Positions 6,486-10,710 of a DNA stretch of 10,710 bases are shown here, one piece after another. The notes under the pieces are model-generated. The model had not been told where the DNA came from, did no database searches, and saw only the letters and a program-made list of their open reading frames with translations. A program made the translations under genes and the position numbers. Source of the stretch: Gammaproteobacteria bacterium (GTDB taxonomy: Bacteria; Pseudomonadota; Gammaproteobacteria; Steroidobacterales; Steroidobacteraceae); contig JASHTN010000071.1 in the NCBI GenBank assembly GCA_030040525.1, forward strand, positions 1 to 10,710, given 5' to 3'. The number at the start of each line of letters is the position of its first letter. The stretch's first letter is position 1.

Positions 6486-7202
6486 ATGCATCCGGCTACC
6501 CGCGCGGCGATCTTCCGGCGCCTCAAGGCCGCGAACCCCGCCCCGACCACCGAGCTCCTCTTTGGCTCGCCGTTCGAGCTGCTGGTCGCGGTCATGCTCT
6601 CGGCGCACACCACCGACAAGAGCGTCAACGCCGCCACCCGCGAGCTGTTCCCGGTCGCCAATACGCCCGCTGCGATCGTCGCCCTCGGTGTCGAGGGTGT
6701 GAAGCCGTACATCCGTCCCGTCGGGCTCTACAACACCAAGTCGAAGAACCTCGTCGGCCTCGCGCAGGCGCTCATCGAGCGGCACGACGGCCAGGTGCCG
6801 GGCGACCGTGCGGCGCTCGAGGCGCTCCCCGGCGTCGGCCGCAAGACCGCGAGCATCATTCTCAACATGGTGTTCGGCGAAGCGGAGATCGCGGTCGACA
6901 CCCACATTTTTCGGGTCGCCAACCGCACCGGGCTCGCCCCGGGGCGCACGCCGCGCGAGGTCGAAGAGGCACTGCGCCGCAACACGCCCCCCGCGTACCG
7001 CAAGGACGCTCACCACTGGCTGATTCTCCACGGCCGCTACGTCTGCACCGCGCGCGCGCCGAAGTGCCCGACCTGCATCATCCGCGACCTGTGTGAGTTC
7101 GCGCACAAGACCCGGCCCAAACCGCCGCAGCCGGCCGTTCGCCTGCGGCGCGCTGCGCGCCGCGCCTTCGGGCCGGCGCGCCGGCGGCGCAGCCGCCGCT
7201 GA
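6486..7202 (+). CDS. nth: endonuclease III (DNA glycosylase/AP lyase)
   Basis: Nth removes oxidised pyrimidines from DNA and nicks the abasic site, in base excision repair. The protein has 238 residues from the ATG at 6486; the frame is open further upstream to 6363, but that part overlaps the RnfB-like gene and does not resemble Nth. The helix-hairpin-helix is LPGVGRKTA with the catalytic lysine in GRKT; the catalytic aspartate is in VDTHIFRV. The C-terminal iron-sulfur loop has the exact Cys-X6-Cys-X2-Cys-X5-Cys spacing (CTARAPKC, CPTC, CIIRDLC). E. coli Nth is 211 residues and ends soon after this loop. Here about 30 more residues follow, very rich in Arg, Ala and Pro (ending RRRRSRR) and encoded by nested GC palindromes. 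The tail may help bind DNA or may be read-through into a repeat. It is probably co-transcribed with the gene before it. Confidence 0.96.
   Translation: MHPATRAAIFRRLKAANPAPTTELLFGSPFELLVAVMLSAHTTDKSVNAATRELFPVANTPAAIVALGVEGVKPYIRPVGLYNTKSKNLVGLAQALIERHDGQVPGDRAALEALPGVGRKTASIILNMVFGEAEIAVDTHIFRVANRTGLAPGRTPREVEEALRRNTPPAYRKDAHHWLILHGRYVCTARAPKCPTCIIRDLCEFAHKTRPKPPQPAVRLRRAARRAFGPARRRRSRR
7145..7198. repeat. cluster of GC palindromes in the 3' end of nth
   Basis: Three inverted repeats follow one another. The first is GCGGCGCG-CTG-CGCGCCGC (7145-7163). The second is the palindrome GCCGGCGCGCCGGC (7172-7185). The third is CGGCGGC-GCA-GCCGCCG (7182-7198), ending two bases before the nth stop codon. 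They lie where nth and lpd converge. They could act as hairpins that stop or protect transcripts from either side, but no T-run directly follows. They might be a REP-like element that nth now reads through. Confidence 0.45.
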
Positions 7203-7228
7203 GGCAGATCGGCGATCACCACGCGGAA

Positions 7229-8992
7229 TCATTTTTTCGGGATGTAGAGGTCGGTCAGCGTGCCGGCGACGGCCTCGGCTGCTCCCGCCACCGTTTCGGT
7301 GAGCGTTGGGTGGGGATGAATCGTCAGCCCGATGTCCTCGGCATCGCAGCCGGTCTCCACCGCGAGCGCCACCTCACTGATCAGCTCCCCGGCGTTGGTA
7401 CCGACGATGCCGCCGCCGAGCACCCGGTGGCTGTCAGGGTCGAACAGCAGCTTCGTGAACCCGTCCTCGCGCCCGAGCGACAGCGAGCGGCCGTTGGCCA
7501 CCCAGGGGAAGCTGCCTTTGCTGAAGGCGGTGCCGCCGGCACGCGCCTCGGTTTCCGTCAGCCCGACCCAGGCGATCTCCGGGTCGGTGTAGGCCACGGC
7601 GGGAATCACGCGCGCGTCGAAAGCGCTCTTGTGGCCGGCGGCGACCTCCGCCGCCACCTTACCCTCGTGCATCGCCTTGTGGGCGAGCAGCGGGACGGAG
7701 GCGATGTCGCCGATCGCGAAGATATGCGGCACGTTGGTGCGCATCTGCCGGTCGGTCGGAATGAAGCCGCGCTCGGACACCAGCACCCCGGCCTGCTCGG
7801 CGCCAACAGCCAAGCCGTTCGGCACGCGGCCGACCGCCACCAGCACCCGCTCGAACAGCTGCGGCTCCGGCGCCTTGTCGCCCGCGAAACTCACCTTGAG
7901 TCCCTTGGCCTGCGGCTCAACGGCCGCCACCTTGGTGCCGAGCAGGATCTGCTGGTAGCGACCGCGGATGCGCCGCTCGAGCGGCCGCACCAGGTCCGGA
8001 TCGCAGCCCGGCATCAGCTGCGGCGTAAGCTCCACGACGCTGACGCGACTGCCGAGGGCATCGTAGACGCACGCCATCTCGAGCCCGATGATGCCGCCGC
8101 CCACCACCAGGAGGCCGCCGGCGACCTCCGGCAGCTCGAGCGCGTCGGTCGAGTCCATGATGCGCGGATCGGCCGGCAGTCCCGGCAGCCGTATGGGCTC
8201 GGATCCGGCGGCGATGATGCACTGCTCGAAACGGATGCGCTGTGAGCCGCTCGCGCTCATCACCTCGAGCACGTTGGGCCCGACGAAGCGCCCGGTGCCC
8301 TGCACCAGCGTCACCTTGCGCTGCCTGACGAGCACCCGCAGGCCGCCGGTGAGCTTGCCCACCACCGAGTTCTTCCAGGCGCGCAGCCGCACCCGATCGA
8401 TCCGCGGCGCACCGAAGGCGATACCGCGCTCGCCCATCTCGGCGGCGTCCTCGATCACCTTGGCGGCATGCAGCAGCGCCTTGGAAGGAATGCAGCCCAC
8501 GTTCAGGCACACTCCGCCAAGCTCCGCCCAGCGCTCCACCAGCGTGACCTTGAGGCCGAGGTCCGCGGCGCGGAACGCAGCCGTGTAGCCGCCGGGACCT
8601 GAGCCCAGGACCAGCAGCTGCGTCGAGGCGTTGAAATCGCCCGCGGCACGCTCGGCCGGACCGCTTCGCGGCTGCGGCATGCGCACCGTGTCGCCCGGAG
8701 CCTCGGTGCGGGCGGAAGACGAGGCGCCGGGCGCAGCGCTCGCGGCTGCGCCGGCCGCGGTCTCGAGCCGCGCAATCAGCGAGCCCTTGGAGACCTTGTC
8801 GCCGCGCTTGAGCAGCACCTCGCTGAGCGTGCCGGCGGCAGTCGCGGGCACATCCATCGAGGCCTTGTCGGTCTCGAGCGTGATGAGCGGGGAATCGAGC
8901 TCGACGGCGTCACCGGCCTTGACCAGCACGTCCACCACTTCGACGTCGCTGAAGTTGCCGATGTCTGGGACCAGAAGCTCCACACGACTCAC
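7229..8992 (-). CDS. lpdA: dihydrolipoamide dehydrogenase (PDH E3) with lipoyl domain
   Basis: E3 reoxidises the dihydrolipoyl groups of the pyruvate dehydrogenase complex with FAD and NAD+. The protein has 587 residues against about 475 for ordinary Lpd, because of an N-terminal lipoyl domain (1-80, lipoyl lysine K43 in ETDKASMDVP) and an Ala/Ser/Pro linker. The enzyme part shows FAD-binding GSGPGG (130-135), the redox pair C162/C167 (GGVCLNVGCIPSK), NAD-binding VVGGGIIGLEMA, and the catalytic dyad H561/E566 (HPHPTLTE). The GTG start at 8992 overlaps the aceF TGA by four bases (GTGA) and is followed at once by the lipoyl domain (SRVELLVPDIGNF). The frame stays open upstream into aceF, but that part is not Lpd-like. 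Such E3 proteins are known from betaproteobacterial PDH complexes, for example Neisseria P64k. The gene converges on nth. The call is very secure. Confidence 0.96.
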   Translation of the reverse strand: MSRVELLVPDIGNFSDVEVVDVLVKAGDAVELDSPLITLETDKASMDVPATAAGTLSEVLLKRGDKVSKGSLIARLETAAGAAASAAPGASSSARTEAPGDTVRMPQPRSGPAERAAGDFNASTQLLVLGSGPGGYTAAFRAADLGLKVTLVERWAELGGVCLNVGCIPSKALLHAAKVIEDAAEMGERGIAFGAPRIDRVRLRAWKNSVVGKLTGGLRVLVRQRKVTLVQGTGRFVGPNVLEVMSASGSQRIRFEQCIIAAGSEPIRLPGLPADPRIMDSTDALELPEVAGGLLVVGGGIIGLEMACVYDALGSRVSVVELTPQLMPGCDPDLVRPLERRIRGRYQQILLGTKVAAVEPQAKGLKVSFAGDKAPEPQLFERVLVAVGRVPNGLAVGAEQAGVLVSERGFIPTDRQMRTNVPHIFAIGDIASVPLLAHKAMHEGKVAAEVAAGHKSAFDARVIPAVAYTDPEIAWVGLTETEARAGGTAFSKGSFPWVANGRSLSLGREDGFTKLLFDPDSHRVLGGGIVGTNAGELISEVALAVETGCDAEDIGLTIHPHPTLTETVAGAAEAVAGTLTDLYIPKK

Positions 8993-10656
8993 AGCACCGC
9001 CTCGAGCAGAGCGCGGGGATCGGCGAGCGTCTGCGCCAGGAAGGTCGTGAAGCGCGCCGCCATTGCGCCGTCGATGACGCGATGATCGTAGGAGAGCGAC
9101 AGCGGCAGAATCAGGCGCGCGACGAACGCGCCGTCGCGGAACACCGGTCGCATCGACGCGCGCGACACGCCGAGGATCGCGACCTCGGGCGCGTTGATGA
9201 TGGGAGTGAAGGCCGTACCGCCGATCCCGCCGAGGCTGGAGATGGTGAAGCAGCCGCCCTGCATGTCGGTCGGCGGCAGCTTGCCCGAGCGCGCCTTCTC
9301 CGCCAGCGCAGCGAGCTGGCGGGCGAGCTGGTAGACGTCCATGCGGTGCGCCTCGCGCACCACCGGCACGACCAGCCCGTTGGCGGTGTCGGCCGCGAAC
9401 CCGACGTTGATGAACTTGCGTACGATGAGATTCTGGCCGCTGGGATCGAGCGCCGAGTTGAAACGCGGAAATTCCTGCAGCGTCTTGACGCACGCGCGCA
9501 TGATGAAGGCAAGCGGCGTGAGCTTGACGCCCGCGGCCTGCGCGCGGTCCTTGAGCGCGGCACGCGTCTGCTCGAGATCGGTGATATCGGCCTCGTCGAA
9601 CTGGGTGACGTGCGGGATATTGGCCCAGCTCGCCTGCAGGCGCGGGCCCGAGATGCGCTGAATGCGCGACAGCGGCTGCGTCTCGACCGGCCCGAACTGC
9701 GCGAAGTCGACCTGCGGCAGTGCCGGCAGCGTCCCGCCTGCCGCTGCGGGTGCCGCGACCGGAGCGGCTGCCATGGCCGGCGCGGGCGGGGCGCGCGTGG
9801 CCGCTGCGCCCGGAACGAGCGCGCTCTTCACGAACGCCTTGACGTCCTCGTGGGTGATGCGCCCCTTGAAGCCACGCCCCGTGACGCGCGCCAGGTCCAC
9901 GCCCAGCTCGCGCGCGAACTGGCGCACCGAGGGTCCCGCGTGTGCGCGCGAGAACCCCGGCTCGTCGATCGGCGCCAGATCACTGCGGAAGGAGGTCGGC
10001 CTGCCGAGCTGCGACCGGGGCACGAACGCGCCGCCGGCAGCGGCACCGGCCTCCGGTGCGGCGGTCGCCCCCGGCGCTGCGGGCGCGGTGCCCGCAGCCG
10101 CGGCGCCCGGCGCGAGCGCGCTCTTCACGAACGCCTTGACGTCCTCGTGCGTGATACGCCCCTTGAAGCCACGCCCGGTGATCCGTGCCAGGTCGACGCC
10201 GAGCTCGCGCGCGAACTTGCGCACCGAGGGTCCGGCGTGGGCGCGCGAAAACCCCGGCTCGTCGATCGGCGCCAGGTCACTGCGGAAGGAGGTCGGCTTG
10301 CCGAGCTGCGAGCGGGGAACGAGCTGCCCGCCCGACGCGGGTGTCGCGGCAGGCGCTGGGCCGGGCGCGGGGGCCGGTGCGGCCGCTGCAGCCGCAGCCG
10401 CCTCGGTTGCCGATCTCAGCGTTGCGACCAGGTCGCCGGTGGAGACGGTGCCGCCCTTGGCCACGTGCAGCTTCTCGATGACGCCACCGGCGGTCGAGGG
10501 GACGTCCATGGTTGCCTTGTCGGACTCGAGCGTGATGAGCGGGGTCTCCGGCGCCACGCTCTCCCCGGGCTTCACCAGCACGTCGATGACGGCAACGTCC
10601 TTGAAGTTGCCGAGATCCGGTACGCGAACTTCCACCAGGCGGGCTGCGGCGCTCAT
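8989..10656 (-). CDS. aceF: PDH E2 (dihydrolipoyl acetyltransferase), two binding domains
   Basis: E2 is the core of the pyruvate dehydrogenase complex and transfers the acetyl group from lipoyl-lysine to CoA. The protein has 555 residues. In order: one lipoyl domain (about 6-80, K47 in ESDKATMDVP); an Ala/Pro linker (84-110); a peripheral subunit-binding domain (about 135-178); a second linker; a second, nearly identical binding domain (about 234-277); a third linker; and the catalytic domain (about 325-555) with DHRVIDG (524-530; H525 and D529). Most E2 proteins have one to three lipoyl domains and a single binding domain, so the doubling is the oddity. The ATG at 10656 is followed directly by the lipoyl domain and lies 16 bases after the probable aceE stop, without a strong ribosome site. 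The end overlaps lpdA, so these genes form an operon and may be translationally coupled. The enzyme call is certain. Confidence 0.97.
   Translation of the reverse strand: MSAAARLVEVRVPDLGNFKDVAVIDVLVKPGESVAPETPLITLESDKATMDVPSTAGGVIEKLHVAKGGTVSTGDLVATLRSATEAAAAAAAAPAPAPGPAPAATPASGGQLVPRSQLGKPTSFRSDLAPIDEPGFSRAHAGPSVRKFARELGVDLARITGRGFKGRITHEDVKAFVKSALAPGAAAAGTAPAAPGATAAPEAGAAAGGAFVPRSQLGRPTSFRSDLAPIDEPGFSRAHAGPSVRQFARELGVDLARVTGRGFKGRITHEDVKAFVKSALVPGAAATRAPPAPAMAAAPVAAPAAAGGTLPALPQVDFAQFGPVETQPLSRIQRISGPRLQASWANIPHVTQFDEADITDLEQTRAALKDRAQAAGVKLTPLAFIMRACVKTLQEFPRFNSALDPSGQNLIVRKFINVGFAADTANGLVVPVVREAHRMDVYQLARQLAALAEKARSGKLPPTDMQGGCFTISSLGGIGGTAFTPIINAPEVAILGVSRASMRPVFRDGAFVARLILPLSLSYDHRVIDGAMAARFTTFLAQTLADPRALLEAVL
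9816..10025 (-). repeat. aceF internal repeat, copy 2 (second binding domain)
   Basis: This segment encodes residues 212-280 of E2. It aligns without gaps to 10113-10322 at an offset of exactly 297 bases (99 codons), with about 16 mismatches in 210 bases by hand count. Only three change the protein: K120/R219, K147/Q246 and I159/V258. Confidence 0.9.
10113..10322 (-). repeat. aceF internal repeat, copy 1 (first binding domain)
   Basis: This segment encodes residues 113-181 of E2: a pre-domain stretch (VPRSQLGKPTSFRSDLAPID) and the subunit-binding domain (SVRKFARELGVDL, GRGFKGRITHEDV). It is the partner of 9816-10025. The Ala/Pro linkers after the two copies are not alike, so homology stops at the domain edge. 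Confidence 0.9.
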
Positions 10657-10672
10657 GCGGCTGGCAGGCCCG

Positions 10673-10710
10673 TCAGACTTTCCAGGGCACCGGCTTGGCG
10701 GGATCGATGC
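10673..10710 (-). CDS. aceE: probable 3' end of aceE (pyruvate dehydrogenase E1)
   Basis: Only the last 12 codons are in the window. They read IDPAKPVPWKV and a TGA (10675-10673). The position is right for aceE, just upstream of aceF with a 16-base gap, and an IDP-K-P ending resembles the C-termini of homodimeric E1 proteins. The rest of the gene lies past the right edge. The call rests mainly on operon order. Confidence 0.55.
   Translation of the reverse strand, partial: IDPAKPVPWKV

Noticed and set aside
7182..7240. Intrinsic terminator between nth and lpdA
   Set aside because: There is a strong hairpin at 7182-7198, but the T-run at 7232-7237 is about 34 bases away and is the reverse of two Lys codons of lpdA.
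7310..8245. 311-codon + strand frame opposite lpdA
   Set aside because: It is an antisense shadow of an unmistakable dihydrolipoamide dehydrogenase.
8993..9493. Longer lpdA with an upstream start at 9493
   Set aside because: The extra 167 residues overlap aceF out of frame and are Arg-rich. The lipoyl domain starts directly after the GTG at 8992, where the gene overlaps the aceF stop.

Overview
The window is GC-rich, densely packed bacterial DNA with almost no spacer between most genes. It has a + strand block (1-7202) and a - strand block (7229-10710) that meet tail to tail across 26 bases. The best guess for the source is a high-GC betaproteobacterium or a related gammaproteobacterium. The reasons are type IV pilus retraction ATPases, an E. 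coli-type MetG, an RnfB-Nth pair, and above all a pyruvate dehydrogenase E3 that carries its own N-terminal lipoyl domain. This is inference from gene families; no rRNA or marker gene settles it.

+ strand, 1-3774: the 3' part of a HEAT-repeat / eukaryotic-type Ser/Thr kinase gene runs in from the left edge. A 198-base spacer follows, with the only clearly AT-richer patch nearby and several inverted repeats. Then come two tandem PilT-family ATPase genes, 18 bases apart and collinear residue for residue around the Walker motifs. The kinase next to two pilus retraction motors suggests phosphorylation-linked control of twitching motility, but adjacency is the only evidence.

+ strand, 3819-7202: metG (methionyl-tRNA synthetase with C-terminal tRNA-binding domain), a short soluble RnfB-like iron-sulfur protein without the usual membrane anchor, and nth (endonuclease III). 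RnfB next to Nth recalls the E. coli rsxABCDGE-nth order, but the other Rsx subunits are absent here. The last codons of nth run through nested GC palindromes and give an arginine-rich tail.

- strand, 10710-7229: the end of a probable aceE, then aceF (E2) and lpd (E3) of the pyruvate dehydrogenase complex. aceF and lpd overlap by four bases, so they are almost certainly one operon. The most unusual feature of the window is in aceF: the E3/E1-binding domain and the segment before it are present twice, 99 residues apart. The copies are 66/69 identical in protein, and about 13 of 16 base differences are silent. E2 therefore has one lipoyl domain, two subunit-binding domains and one catalytic domain, and E3 supplies a further lipoyl domain.

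I saw no tRNA, rRNA, insertion sequence, CRISPR array or phage gene, and no wholly new system. The points worth a second look are the duplicated E2 domain, the kinase-PilT neighbourhood with its structured leader, and the stand-alone RnfB-Nth pair.
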